DNA of 64,000 nucleotides from an uncultured Pelagimonas sp. (GTDB lineage: Bacteria > Pseudomonadota > Alphaproteobacteria > Rhodobacterales > Rhodobacteraceae), in NCBI GenBank assembly GCA_947497905.1, contig CANMIH010000001.1:992001-1056000 (forward strand), in the 5' to 3' direction. The position numbers were made by a program, and so were the translations under genes. Under the pieces are notes generated by a model. It worked only from the letters and a program-made list of their open reading frames with translations, did no database searches and was not told where the DNA came from. Below are positions 17,272-26,517 of the stretch, piece after piece. Positions within the stretch are counted from its first letter, which is position 1, and the number at the start of each line of letters is the position of its first letter.

Positions 17272-18753
17272 TCAGCCGCTACATCCCTCGCGGAGGATAT
17301 CCGCAATAGGCTCAATCGAGAAAACCTCCAGACCCTCCCGGCCAATCGGAAGCAGTGGCGCAATCTTCAAAGCATAGTCTCGAAGCCCTTCTCCGAGCGT
17401 TTCCACCGGAAGTTTGCGCTTTTGAATGGCCCAGACAGAGACAATAATCTCGATGGTCAGAACCAGCCGGGCCGCCTCGAGCATGCGCTCAAAATCGGCG
17501 ACCGAGTGCAGCGCGTGGCTGGCAGTGTCCTCGACACCATCGGCCAGCTGGCCCACGGAGAGCAGCAGCGATGGCGCGGCCCAGATCTTGATGGAGGTGA
17601 TCAGGGAAGACGCCAGATGGCCGAGGTTTAGGAACTGAACTCCACCCAGCGGGCTGTTTTCGTCAGCAAAGCCAGTTGGCAGGTCCGAGAACTCGCGCCA
17701 CTGCTGTTTGTGCAGCCGCTCGCCTGCGATGTCCAAAGCCTTGGCCAGAGCCTGCCGCAGCCCGTCTATGCTCAGGGTCATTCGAGTGGAATCCATATTG
17801 CCGTGCGATCGGACGCATTGGGCCTCTGTATCGACAATCGGATTGTCGGTGACCGAGTTTAGCTCTTCGTCCCAAACGCCTGTGGCGCGGTCCAAGAGTT
17901 CCTGCACAGCGCCATGGATCTGGCTCACGCATCGAAAGCTAAGGGGATCTTGGATGCGGCGGGCCTCACCTTCTTCCCAGAGCTTGCTGCCCCGCAGGAG
18001 CCTGCGGATCTCGGCGCTGGCCTGTGCCTGCCCACCACGTTGGTGGGCGCGGTTTACTGGCACACTGATGGCGTTGAGATTGCCGCGAAAGGCTTCAAGC
18101 GCAAAGGCTGCGGAGAGATTGGCCAGATCCAGAAGCGCGCGCGCCTCCACCAGCGCCTCGGCACCGGCCGCTAGGGTGACCGCATTGGTATTGATCAGCG
18201 ACAGGGTTTCCTTGGGGCCGGGAATGCCATGCGCCTGAGCTGCAGGTAAGTTTTGCAGCCAATTGGCAATTTGCGACATCGGGATCAGATCCGCCGCTCC
18301 CACGGTGCCATAAGACGAGATCTCGGGCATTTCTGCACCGTTGATCTGATCAAGTATCAATTGCACCAATGGTTCTGAGACTCCGGAAAGGCCATGCGAA
18401 AACTCATTGGCCAGAATGATCAGGGCGGCACGCACCCGGCTTTTGGGAAGAACCTCGCCGCCCGCATGTGTCGCATGCGCTCGCGCTAGTCGCCGGTTGT
18501 AATCCTGCACATTCTCCGTCGCGACCTTGAAATCCTTCTGCGAACCAACACCGGTCGTTATACCATAGCCCTCGGTGCCATTTGCCACCACGTCTTCTAC
18601 CACTTGGCGGCCACGGATAATTCTGTCGCGCCCGCCTTCGACCAAGACCACGTCAGATTTATGTGTCACTGCGGCCACCAACTGGTCACAGGTCAAGGAA
18701 GAGCCATCCAACACCAGGCGTTCGCCATGGGAGAGGAGATGTTTTTCAGTCAT
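17272..18753 (-). CDS. HAL/PAL-family ammonia-lyase homologue lacking the MIO triad
   Basis: A 493-residue protein clearly of the histidine/phenylalanine ammonia-lyase superfamily. It keeps the catalytic tyrosine loop (GYGITTGVG, Y63), NEFSHGLSGV near 116-125, FRCVSQIHGA near 290 and NSVTDNPIVD near 318. The segment that normally reads VGASGDL and forms the MIO electrophile is here VGAADLIPMS (151-160), one residue shorter and with no Ser-Gly. The codons (GGA GCG GCG GAT CTG) are in frame, so this is a true in-frame change. The enzyme may therefore use another chemistry or be non-catalytic. It is the last gene of a three-gene leftward cassette. Confidence 0.8.
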   Translation of the reverse strand: MTEKHLLSHGERLVLDGSSLTCDQLVAAVTHKSDVVLVEGGRDRIIRGRQVVEDVVANGTEGYGITTGVGSQKDFKVATENVQDYNRRLARAHATHAGGEVLPKSRVRAALIILANEFSHGLSGVSEPLVQLILDQINGAEMPEISSYGTVGAADLIPMSQIANWLQNLPAAQAHGIPGPKETLSLINTNAVTLAAGAEALVEARALLDLANLSAAFALEAFRGNLNAISVPVNRAHQRGGQAQASAEIRRLLRGSKLWEEGEARRIQDPLSFRCVSQIHGAVQELLDRATGVWDEELNSVTDNPIVDTEAQCVRSHGNMDSTRMTLSIDGLRQALAKALDIAGERLHKQQWREFSDLPTGFADENSPLGGVQFLNLGHLASSLITSIKIWAAPSLLLSVGQLADGVEDTASHALHSVADFERMLEAARLVLTIEIIVSVWAIQKRKLPVETLGEGLRDYALKIAPLLPIGREGLEVFSIEPIADILREGCSG

Positions 18754-18798
18754 GCAGAGAGCCTTTAACAGGAAATGGTATTAGCGCTGGGATGAGGG

Positions 18799-20061
18799 CT
18801 AGATCTCTTCCCAAGGGAAACTGTCGAGCCGCTCAAACCCGGTCTCGGTGACCAGAACCTGAGTTTCCAGCTTGACGCTCTCCGTATTTTCTTCGGCGAT
18901 CAGGCTTTCGATACACAGGACCATGCCCGGTTCGATCACGCCGGAGGCGGCATTCTCGTCGAAATCCACATGAAGGGGAATACAGGGCCATTCGTCCGCC
19001 ATACCGACACCGTGAACTGCCAATGAATAGCGATAATCGACATGTGTCGCCGGAATCTTCCAGCTTTTGCGATTGTATTCCTCAAAGCTCATGCCCGGAC
19101 GCAGGATCTCTAGGTTGTGGTTGATCTGCTCCAATGCGGTGCCGTAGATCCGCTTTTGTGTTTCGGACATCGGCGTGTAACCACAGGTCCAGCTGCGCGA
19201 GAGATTGGCGCAATAGCCATAGGGTCCGATCATGTCGGTATCAAAAGAAATCATTTCTCCTTCCCGGCAGACCCGGTCAGAACATTCTTTATACCAGGGG
19301 TTGGTATTGGGGCCGCAGGTCAGCAGCTTCGTCTCCAACCAATCGCCGCCGGATCGGGCATTTTCAAAATGCAGATGGCCCCAAAGCTCGCGTTCTGTGA
19401 CGCCAGGACGCGAGTTTTCATAGATCCGCGCCATGCCCGCTTCACAGACCCGGATTGTCCAGCGCATCAGCTCGATTTCTTCAGGCGACTTGATAGAGCG
19501 GGCGCGCTCAGTCAGTTCCGCGCCCTCGACATAGGTAAACCCTCGGTTTTCTAAGGCATGCAAGCCGGGGCCGTCCAGTTTGTCGGCTGCAAAGCGCTTG
19601 TTACCCCCACCGTATTGACGCAGCAGATCGGCAATTTCATCTGCCCATGTTTCAACGCCGGCAGCGGCTTTATCGCCTTTGGACATGAACATCCAGGAGA
19701 TCGCGGTGCGGAGTTCATCAATGCCCGTCAACCCATCGTTCAGGTGTTCGCATCCCTTGAATTCCCACAATATTGCCGGACCGTCGGCTAGGATCATTGC
19801 ATAGCGCACGGGGTTGTGGCTGGTCCAAACCTGCATATTCGAGCTGTCAAACGCGTAACGGATGTTGATCGGATCATAGAGGATCAAGCCAGCCACATCA
19901 TAATCCGAGATCATTTTACGGAACCGGTTCAGCCGGTAGCTGCGGGCCTTGTCGAGGACGGCGGCACTGACCGGGCTGATCAGTGGTTTATCCGCCCCTT
20001 CGCTATTGAGATATGTCAGCTTGCGGTCATCTTTGAAGGCATTTTCGGTCTGGGTCATCAT
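18799..20061 (-). CDS. DddP-like M24 (pita-bread) metalloprotein
   Basis: A 420-residue protein of the M24/creatinase fold resembling the roseobacter DMSP lyase DddP: LILYDPINIRYAFDSSNMQVW near 60-80, SFDTDMIGPYGYC near 272, VHGVGMADEWP near 350 and VKLETQVLVTE near 396. Metal-site candidates by this start are D274, D276, H350, E385 and E399. The aspartate expected at the third ligand position (CVDISR in DddP) is N286 here (CANLSR). The start is uncertain: tandem ATGs at 20061/20058 are preferred over a TTG at 20136. It could be a DddP paralogue with another substrate, or a peptidase-like hydrolase. Confidence 0.72.
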   Translation of the reverse strand: MMTQTENAFKDDRKLTYLNSEGADKPLISPVSAAVLDKARSYRLNRFRKMISDYDVAGLILYDPINIRYAFDSSNMQVWTSHNPVRYAMILADGPAILWEFKGCEHLNDGLTGIDELRTAISWMFMSKGDKAAAGVETWADEIADLLRQYGGGNKRFAADKLDGPGLHALENRGFTYVEGAELTERARSIKSPEEIELMRWTIRVCEAGMARIYENSRPGVTERELWGHLHFENARSGGDWLETKLLTCGPNTNPWYKECSDRVCREGEMISFDTDMIGPYGYCANLSRSWTCGYTPMSETQKRIYGTALEQINHNLEILRPGMSFEEYNRKSWKIPATHVDYRYSLAVHGVGMADEWPCIPLHVDFDENAASGVIEPGMVLCIESLIAEENTESVKLETQVLVTETGFERLDSFPWEEI

Positions 20062-20157
20062 TTCGTCCGTAGGCAAAACGCTTGTGAGGTTGGCCAGACA
20101 AACGCTTGTAATGAATGGGGGGATGTCCTCCGCCAAGCGCGGATAGGCAGGAGGTGA

Positions 20158-20949
20158 TCAGGCCAGGGTGCGTCCGTAAAAGCCCATCTGCTCTTCCTCA
20201 GAGAACACAACACCCGGGCGATCAAAAAAGGCGAAGATGGCGATCATCCGATCAATTCCACCTCTCATCGGAACAACCCGGTGCGCGGTGTTGACGCCGC
20301 GAAACACGTTCAGCGCGCCCGCTTCCGGCATGATCTGCTTGATCTCCGGATCCTTACCGAGCAACACATCAGCCACGCCGTCATAGTTCTGGTCGTCAGC
20401 GGTGCGCAGGTTCTTGCGGTATTCCAGCTGGCCCCCTTCTTCAGGGGCTTGAAGCAAGATTGTTGTGGTGAACTCCGAACGGTCAAAATGCCAGTTCAGC
20501 CCTTCGCCGTCGCGGGTGGCCTGCAGGTTCACGCGGGCCAGCTTGTCATCCATCGTGTAGAGTTTGTCCTTCCCCATGGCGGCCGCCAGGAATGCCGCAA
20601 AAGGCGCCCATTCATAGACGTCAATGACGGCGTTGCCCTGCAGCTGATCCGCACAAAGGGCGTGGTTTACGGTCTTGAGCTTTGTCATAGCAGGATGGTC
20701 GTCGGAAATCCCCGGCATGGTGTCCTTAAAATAGACATTGTGGCGGCGGGCATGGCGAAAGGATTCCGTTGCCATTTTCGGGTTCGCGGCATCAGCAGCG
20801 GCCTGAGCAACACCCGGTTTGAAAAAGCCGGGTAGGTTGAACATGCCTTCAGCGTCCAGATCCTCTTGGCACTTTTTCACCAGCGACGCGTATTCGGGGC
20901 TGTCCGGGCGATCCAGTGGGTATGTTTTCAGATCGAGCAAATGATTCAT
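20158..20949 (-). CDS. 2-oxoglutarate/Fe(II) oxygenase-like protein
   Basis: A 263-residue protein. A jelly-roll iron site is suggested by WHFDRSEFTTTILLQ (H154, D156) and VNTAHRVVPMRGGIDRM (H223, with R234 as candidate 2-oxoglutarate anchor). Such enzymes hydroxylate or desaturate small molecules. The start at 20949 has GGAGGACGTTTG upstream; a longer frame (to 21123) runs into the divergent LysR gene and is rejected. It is the first gene of the oxygenase/M24/HAL-like cassette. Confidence 0.75.
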   Translation of the reverse strand: MNHLLDLKTYPLDRPDSPEYASLVKKCQEDLDAEGMFNLPGFFKPGVAQAAADAANPKMATESFRHARRHNVYFKDTMPGISDDHPAMTKLKTVNHALCADQLQGNAVIDVYEWAPFAAFLAAAMGKDKLYTMDDKLARVNLQATRDGEGLNWHFDRSEFTTTILLQAPEEGGQLEYRKNLRTADDQNYDGVADVLLGKDPEIKQIMPEAGALNVFRGVNTAHRVVPMRGGIDRMIAIFAFFDRPGVVFSEEEQMGFYGRTLA

Positions 20950-21042
20950 CAAACGTCCTCCTGCGCTCTTTTTGAGCGCAGCATCCGTTTGTTTACAACT
21001 ATATGAATTATTGGGTATCATAAGAAAATTTGTGGGGAATGA

Positions 21043-21951
21043 ATGTACAACCTGCCATCCTTGAACGGCCTGCGCACCTTCGAAGCCGCCGCACGCTGTG
21101 GTAGTTTTGTTCTTGCTGGACAAGAGCTTGGCGTCAGTTCAGCCGCCGTCAGCCTTCAGGTCAAAAGCCTTGAGGAACACCTGGGAAAGAAGCTGTTTCT
21201 GCGCAAAGGCAATCGGATTTCTCTGACCGATGCCGGAGAAGAAATCTTTCCGAAACTTGTTCAGGCGTTCAGTGATATTTCAGACGCTGCGCAACTGTTG
21301 AGCAACGACCGGCGGGGCAGGCAACTGGTGATCAGCGTGCTGCCCTCTTTGTCAGATCTCTGGCTGCTTCCTCGGATTTCCAGCTTCAGAAACGAAACCG
21401 GTGTGGCGCTGGACATTCGGGTTCAGGAGGATCCGATAGACTTTGAACGCGAAGCCATTGATGTGCGGATCACCTACGGGCCAACGTTTTATGAGGGTTA
21501 TCGCCAATTGCCGTTGTACTCGGACGTTGCTGTTCCGGTCTGTTCTCCGCAGTTCTGGCACCAGTATTCGGATACCGAAGGGACCCTAGAGAATGTTCCG
21601 GAAGATCTGTTGATTCACAACAATTGGGGGGCCAGCTATTCCAGCGAACCGAGCTGGCGTGAATGGATGCAGCGGAACCAAGGGAGGCCGGTGGATCTGA
21701 GCAAACCGGGGCTGACCATCAGCGACACGTCTTTGGCCATTGCGGCCGCCAAGGCCCATTCTGGAATGGCTCTGGCCCCATTGGCCATGGTCCAGCAGGA
21801 CATCGAAGCAGGTTTTCTGGTGCGTCCGGGAAAAGCGTCTCTGAAGATGAAAAAGGAATATCTTTGCGTGTTTCCCCACGCCCGTTCAGCTTACCCTTTG
21901 CTGCGTAAATTCCTACGGCATCTCGAAATACCTCTTCCATCTTCGGATTAG
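21043..21951 (+). CDS. LysR-family transcriptional regulator (GcvA-like)
   Basis: A 302-residue LysR regulator. The N-terminal winged HTH reads LNGLRTFEAAARCGSF ... LGVSSAAVSLQVKSLEEHLGKKLF, and an effector domain follows from about residue 90. It is transcribed divergently from the oxygenase cassette, with starts 94 bp apart; by the usual LysR arrangement it should control that cassette. The effector is unknown. Confidence 0.87.
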   Translation: MYNLPSLNGLRTFEAAARCGSFVLAGQELGVSSAAVSLQVKSLEEHLGKKLFLRKGNRISLTDAGEEIFPKLVQAFSDISDAAQLLSNDRRGRQLVISVLPSLSDLWLLPRISSFRNETGVALDIRVQEDPIDFEREAIDVRITYGPTFYEGYRQLPLYSDVAVPVCSPQFWHQYSDTEGTLENVPEDLLIHNNWGASYSSEPSWREWMQRNQGRPVDLSKPGLTISDTSLAIAAAKAHSGMALAPLAMVQQDIEAGFLVRPGKASLKMKKEYLCVFPHARSAYPLLRKFLRHLEIPLPSSD

Positions 21952-21987
21952 TTTTTTTGCTCTGGTGCACAATTTTGAAATGACAGG

Positions 21988-22142
21988 GTCCCATAGATGG
22001 CCTCCTGAGCTGGAGTGCCGAAGGTGAAGAAAAACGCAAGCCGCCTGTCATATATCTGAAAGCCCCGTATGACACACTCCGCCGGAGCGGTTTATGTCTA
22101 CCATAACAACAACTTGAGTGAGCAAGGCTCCGGCGGTTGGGA
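21988..22142. repeat. Left 155-bp direct repeat of the tRNA-Asn island (att remnant)
   Basis: This segment is a diverged copy of 40396-40550. Both contain GTCCCATAG(A/G)TGGCCTCCTGAG, the block GCCGGAGCGGTTTATGTCTA and GGCTCCGGCGG, which is the 3' end of tRNA-Asn. At the right copy the repeat is the integrase start codon, its promoter and the tRNA end. Here the similarity stops just after the equivalent of the integrase ATG (22-bp left of it nothing matches) and only about 12 nt of tRNA end is present. I read it as the far attachment site of the island plus the promoter stub of an older, deleted integrase. Confidence 0.8.
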
Positions 22143-22517
22143 GCACAGCCATTCCTGTCGACCTCATAGGTGCCTGTTTCAAAATCTAATCAGGCGCTTT
22201 CATCCGCAATGGTGACGCAGTCTGGTGGAGCGCAAATACGCGCTTTCATAGTGAGACATCAAGTGTCTTGAACAGAAAACCAAGGGCAATTTTCCTTGGA
22301 TTTGCTTCGGGCAAGATAGGTAATCCCTCCAATTTATTGAGGGATGCGTCAGTAGAAACTAAGCTACTCTTTGCTCTTGCTACTCGGGGTAGCAAGTTTC
22401 ATTTCTCATCCAATTTGCATTCCGACACCGGAGTTCAATTGGTCTGTCGCAATTTTGGGTGCTGGACATTGAAACAAGCCAGGCTACGCTGATCATGATG
22501 ATGATTGGAGAAAGTTG
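22143..22517. other. AT-rich left edge of island with hairpins
   Basis: About 375 bp without a credible gene, more AT-rich than the flanks. It has two small stem-loops: TCCCTC/GAGGGA at 22324-22344, and a perfect 8-bp stem CTTGCTAC-TCGGG-GTAGCAAG at 22376-22396 followed by TTTCATTTC. The second could act as a weak terminator or leader structure upstream of the protease gene. Confidence 0.45.
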
Positions 22518-25133
22518 ATGAAATCGGTTTTGCCCGCCGTTGCCTTTTGCCTTTTCGCTTTTCCATCTCTGGCCCAAGAGCTGGTTGGATTTTCTCGCGA
22601 CGATTTTGGAAAGGTCGTGCTGGCCCAAAGACAGTTTGCTGGCGACCGTAACTTCGAAGCAGCTTTTGGTGACTACAACAACGAACCGATCACAAGCTAT
22701 TCTGAAGATTCAATTTTTTCTCAGATGGGGCGATCTGTAGGTCGACTCGACGTGTTGACAGACAAAGGCGTTTTCCCCTGCACGGCCTTCATCGTTTCTG
22801 AAAAACATATCGTTACAAACAATCATTGTGTGCCTGGAATTCTGCAGGACGCTCGGGTGGAGGCAACACGCATTGAAGCCGTTCAATTCGTAGCTGGCTA
22901 TGTCCTCGAAGGCGTTGAAGAAGGTACACGAACCTACAGTGTCAGTTCCGTACCGGTTGAGACCGACAAGGCTCTTGATTATTCGGTATTGGAAGTTTTT
23001 GGAAATCCCTCAGCTGAGTGGGGTGCGCTTGAAATCGAGGCACGTCTTCCGAAACCAAAAGAACCGTATTGGGTGATTGGGCATCCAATGGGTGAGGCAC
23101 AAAGGATCAGCCGCGAAAAGTGCCGGGCCGCCGAACCGGCGATTAGCGGCGGCGCCTTGCGGCATACCTGTGACACTCTGCCGGGCAATTCCGGAAGTCC
23201 GGTCATTGACGCCTCTCGCCATCGGGTTGTTGCGCTGCACCACGCAGGAAGCCGCCGCAATTCAGTGAATTATGCCATTCCTATGGCGCATATCTTGGAG
23301 GTTTCTCCGACGCTGGCGGCGTTGCGCGCAAAAAGTCCGGAGGAAGACCAAGCAGAACAAGCGGCCCGTCTGCAGGAAATGAACCAACTTGTTGATACTC
23401 TGCGGGCGCAAATGGATGGAATTCGCCAAGAAGCTCAAAACACCGGGGCAAATGCGGATGCACGAATTTCGGCGCTTTCTGAACAACTTGCAGCCGCGCT
23501 ATCGCAGCTGGCGCAGGAACAGAATTTGTTGAAGGGCGCCGTGACGACGAATGCTGATCAAGCGCAGGAAATGAAAGCATTGCAGCAACAGCTTGCGAGC
23601 ATGCAAAATCAGATGTCTGAGATTGATCGCTTGCGTGAGGAAAGAAGCCAAACGGCACAGGCCCTGGAACGTGAGACCAACGAGAAGAATGCGGCGATCG
23701 CATTAACAGAAGCGCTGATCATTTCCGAGAAAACCGAGCGACGTCTGGCGCTTAGCAACGTGGCCCAAGAATTCGCAGATACCGGTGCTGCCCAAAAGGC
23801 CGTAATGGCGATTGAAGCCATCGACAGCGCGCCAACATTCATTGCAGAACCGTTGTCACCAGAAATGCAAATGCAACAAGCCCGGCTTCGGTGTGTGTTG
23901 CAAGCTGCGAGTCCGTATGATCCGGACCGGGACATCGGAACACCTGGTGTCGCTTTCGAGAAAATCGACACCCAAGCAACACTCGCACTCTGTCAATCAC
24001 CCGAAACGCGCGCGCAGGGCGACGCCAAATCGAGTTTTGCTCTGGGGCGGGCCTATGAAGCGTCAGGTCAATTTGCCGAAGCTAGGGCGAATTACCGGGT
24101 AGCACTAAATCTCGGGTCTGTGGCGGCTGGAACTGCCCTCGGTCGATTTGCACGAGATGGCAAAGCGGGCGAGCGCGATGTTGACGAAGCGATTACACTG
24201 TTTGAAGAGAGTGCGAAGCAAGGCGATCCCGTTGCCATGACATTCCTTGCCGATCTTTATAGCGTCACTGGTGGGTTAACGCGCAGGAATTTCTCTGCTG
24301 CTCAGCGCCATCTTGAACTCGCTGTCTCGCTAGAACACCCGCAGGCGGTCTATGCTCTTGCGAAAGCGTATGAAGCCGGATCGCTCTACCCCAAAGACCC
24401 TGAAAAGCGTGTTGTTTACCTCTCTCAAAGTGCTCAGATGGGAGATCTGCGCGCGCAAATTGATTTGGCCGAATTGTATTGGGAAGGGCTGAATGGCGTC
24501 ATTGAGGTTGATCTTGCCAAGGGATTGGAGCTCATGATCTCTGCCGCAGAAACCGGAGACACCCGCGCACAATCCCTTGTCGGCGTTGCCTATCTTAAGG
24601 GCAAAACGGCACGGAGTGGTCCGAACATTGCGCCAAATCCGGGAAGAGCCCTAAGCTGGCTCGCCCGTGCGGCGGAAGGCGGATATGTGAATGCGCAGAT
24701 GGCGCTTGGCAAGGTGTTTGAAAAAGGCGGCGATGGAATCGAACGCGATGCCAAAGAGGCCCTTCGCTGGTATGAGTTGGCGGCGAAACAGGACTATGTG
24801 CGGGCGTTGGTTGTAACCGCTGAGATGTATGAAACAGGTACGGGAACTGACAAAGATCCCCGGCAAGCAGCATGGTATTGGCTGCGCAGCCTTGAGAAGG
24901 GTAACAAACAGGTCATGCGCCGCCGGAACTGGCCCCGCTCGGTTGCATTGGAAATTCAGAGCCAACTACGTGATAAGGGTTTTTACAGTGGGCCAGTCGA
25001 TGGTGCAATTGGCCGCGGATCCAGATCTGCCATGAATGCTTTCTTCGAAAAAAGCTGGCGTAACCAGACATATGCTTTTCCTGAAACCCCTCCAGTTCCG
25101 CGCGTGAACGAAGGTTGGGTATGCCAATGTTGA
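22518..25133 (+). CDS. Secreted trypsin-like serine protease with coiled coil, Sel1 repeats and peptidoglycan-binding tail
   Basis: An 871-residue exported protein. A signal peptide (MKSVLPAVAFCLFAFPSLAQ) is followed by an S1-type protease domain (about 60-265) with triad candidates in IVTNNHCV (His), ALDYSVLEV (Asp) and DTLPGNSGSPVID (Ser). A long Gln/Glu/Ala-rich coiled coil spans about 275-415. At least six Sel1-type repeats (A..WY..AA..G...A) run about 500-810. The C terminus (LRDKGFYSGPVDGAIGRGSRSAMNAFF) is a peptidoglycan_binding_1 domain. I use the ATG at 22518 behind GGAGAAAG rather than the TTG one codon earlier. It is a single-gene unit in the island; target unknown. Confidence 0.8.
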   Translation: MKSVLPAVAFCLFAFPSLAQELVGFSRDDFGKVVLAQRQFAGDRNFEAAFGDYNNEPITSYSEDSIFSQMGRSVGRLDVLTDKGVFPCTAFIVSEKHIVTNNHCVPGILQDARVEATRIEAVQFVAGYVLEGVEEGTRTYSVSSVPVETDKALDYSVLEVFGNPSAEWGALEIEARLPKPKEPYWVIGHPMGEAQRISREKCRAAEPAISGGALRHTCDTLPGNSGSPVIDASRHRVVALHHAGSRRNSVNYAIPMAHILEVSPTLAALRAKSPEEDQAEQAARLQEMNQLVDTLRAQMDGIRQEAQNTGANADARISALSEQLAAALSQLAQEQNLLKGAVTTNADQAQEMKALQQQLASMQNQMSEIDRLREERSQTAQALERETNEKNAAIALTEALIISEKTERRLALSNVAQEFADTGAAQKAVMAIEAIDSAPTFIAEPLSPEMQMQQARLRCVLQAASPYDPDRDIGTPGVAFEKIDTQATLALCQSPETRAQGDAKSSFALGRAYEASGQFAEARANYRVALNLGSVAAGTALGRFARDGKAGERDVDEAITLFEESAKQGDPVAMTFLADLYSVTGGLTRRNFSAAQRHLELAVSLEHPQAVYALAKAYEAGSLYPKDPEKRVVYLSQSAQMGDLRAQIDLAELYWEGLNGVIEVDLAKGLELMISAAETGDTRAQSLVGVAYLKGKTARSGPNIAPNPGRALSWLARAAEGGYVNAQMALGKVFEKGGDGIERDAKEALRWYELAAKQDYVRALVVTAEMYETGTGTDKDPRQAAWYWLRSLEKGNKQVMRRRNWPRSVALEIQSQLRDKGFYSGPVDGAIGRGSRSAMNAFFEKSWRNQTYAFPETPPVPRVNEGWVCQC

Positions 25134-25329
25134 GGGCCGTTTGGCCCGGCCAATATTAATCTAACCTTGATGCCACATCTCGCCTCGGAAAAAGCGGATC
25201 CAACTAGCTGGTATAATGCGTCTCTTCGAAAGCATTTTTTTCACCACTAGGTATTTAGTCCCAGTGGGCTTTGTTGGACAAATCGGATTTGGGATTCACT
25301 GCATGAATCCAGCTTGATAGCCGGAAGGA

Positions 25330-25475
25330 ATGAGCAGTTGGTCCCCTACGAAGTACAAGACCAAGAACTGGTCGGCTTACAATGAAGCATTGAAGCGACG
25401 TGGTACGCTGATGATCTGGTTTGATCCCGAGATGGAATCGCGACCACCTTCGGCCAGCAGGCGTGGCCGCCAGCC
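25330..25475 (+). pseudogene. IS5-family transposase fragment (N terminus)
   Basis: About 48 codons beginning MSSWSPTKYKTKNWSAYNEA and LKRRGTLMIWFDPEM match the N-terminal end of IS5-family transposases. The similarity ends where the next insertion begins (about 25480-25494), so the gene is truncated. Confidence 0.7.
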
Positions 25476-25493
25476 TGATCCTCCTCCACTGAA

Positions 25494-26517
25494 GTGGTCC
25501 GCACCTATAGTTAGGAAACGGAGGATCATAGATGGGCATCAAGCGACATTAAAGGGCGTTCCGCCATTGGTCCAATAATCAATAGCTTTCGTATGTCGCG
25601 CTGACCCATCTTCGATGTCCGTCCCAACCGTAATTTACCGCCATGGAATGCTGGCGAGGAACCAGTCCAATCCATGCAGAAAAATCACACCCGCATCTAA
25701 AGTCTGCCATGGCAGGAGCGAAGGCTTCTATCGCCAGCACAGTTATCGGCCCAACGCCTGGTGCCGTTTGCAGACGCTTCAATATCTTCGATGACTTTGA
25801 AGCTGCTCACGTCTTTTCTTCGAGTTTGGCAATATGGGTATCAAGTGTGACTATCTGTTCGAGATATTGACGTCCGAATTCACGTACCATCTCGGGCATA
25901 TCGACCTCTTCGCAAGTCACGGCGTCAGCCAGTGCTTTGAGATGCACTCGCCCCTTTGGCGTAACTACGCCAAACTCTGCCAAGTGTCCGCGCAACGCAT
26001 TGATTACTTGGGTACGCTGACCGAGCAGCATTTGCCGGGTCCGGAAGAGCATTGCACGCGCCTGATGAGCCTCACTCTTCACGGCGACAAATCGCATCGT
26101 CGGACGAGACGCTGCCTCAACACTCGCTTCAGCATCGGCCGCGTCATTCTTCTGACGCTTCACAAACGGTTCTGCATAGATGGGCGCGATCAGCTTAACT
26201 TCATGGCCTAGTTCCGCGATATGGCGCTCCAACTATGCGCCGTAGCACAGGCTTCCATGGCGACCACACACCGAGGTTGCTGGCCGAGAAAACTGAGAAA
26301 CGGTGCTCGATTTACTTTCTTTCGAAAAGCAACAGATCCATCGGCGTGGGCGCCGTGGGTCTGAAAAACGTTCTTTGCTAGGTCGACACCAATAGTGCTA
26401 ACTTCTGTCATGGATGCTCCCTCCTTCGAAGTGATACTTTGCAAAATATCACTTTGGCACATTACGATGCCGTTTGGCGGGGCATCCACGCCAGCACTAA
26501 CAATCAAACCGGACCAC
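25494..26517 (-). mobile_element. Decayed IS110-type insertion
   Basis: An approximately 1-kb insertion carrying a broken IS110-family transposase. Its proposed limits carry an 8-bp inverted match, GTGGTCCG (25494-25501) and CGGACCAC (26510-26517). On the right it interrupts a yeiH-family gene; on the left it abuts an IS5-family fragment. Because IS110 elements usually lack terminal inverted repeats, the exact ends are uncertain. Confidence 0.55.
25579..26411 (-). pseudogene. IS110-family transposase, frameshifted
   Basis: Three minus-strand pieces in different frames together give a near complete IS110 transposase. The N-terminal MTEVSTIGVDLAKNVFQTHGA (from the ATG at 26411) has the DEDD-type first aspartate. 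The middle piece (25807-26232) includes KNDAADAEASVEAA. The C-terminal piece (25579-25782) includes LQTAPGVGPITVLAIEAF and DFSAWIGLVPRQHS. At least two frameshifts separate them, so the gene is inactive. Confidence 0.82.

Noticed and set aside
18799-20136. TTG start giving a 445-residue DddP-like protein
   Set aside because: The extra 25 residues do not resemble DddP N termini and TTG is a poor start; ATG at 20061/20058 preferred, though not proven.
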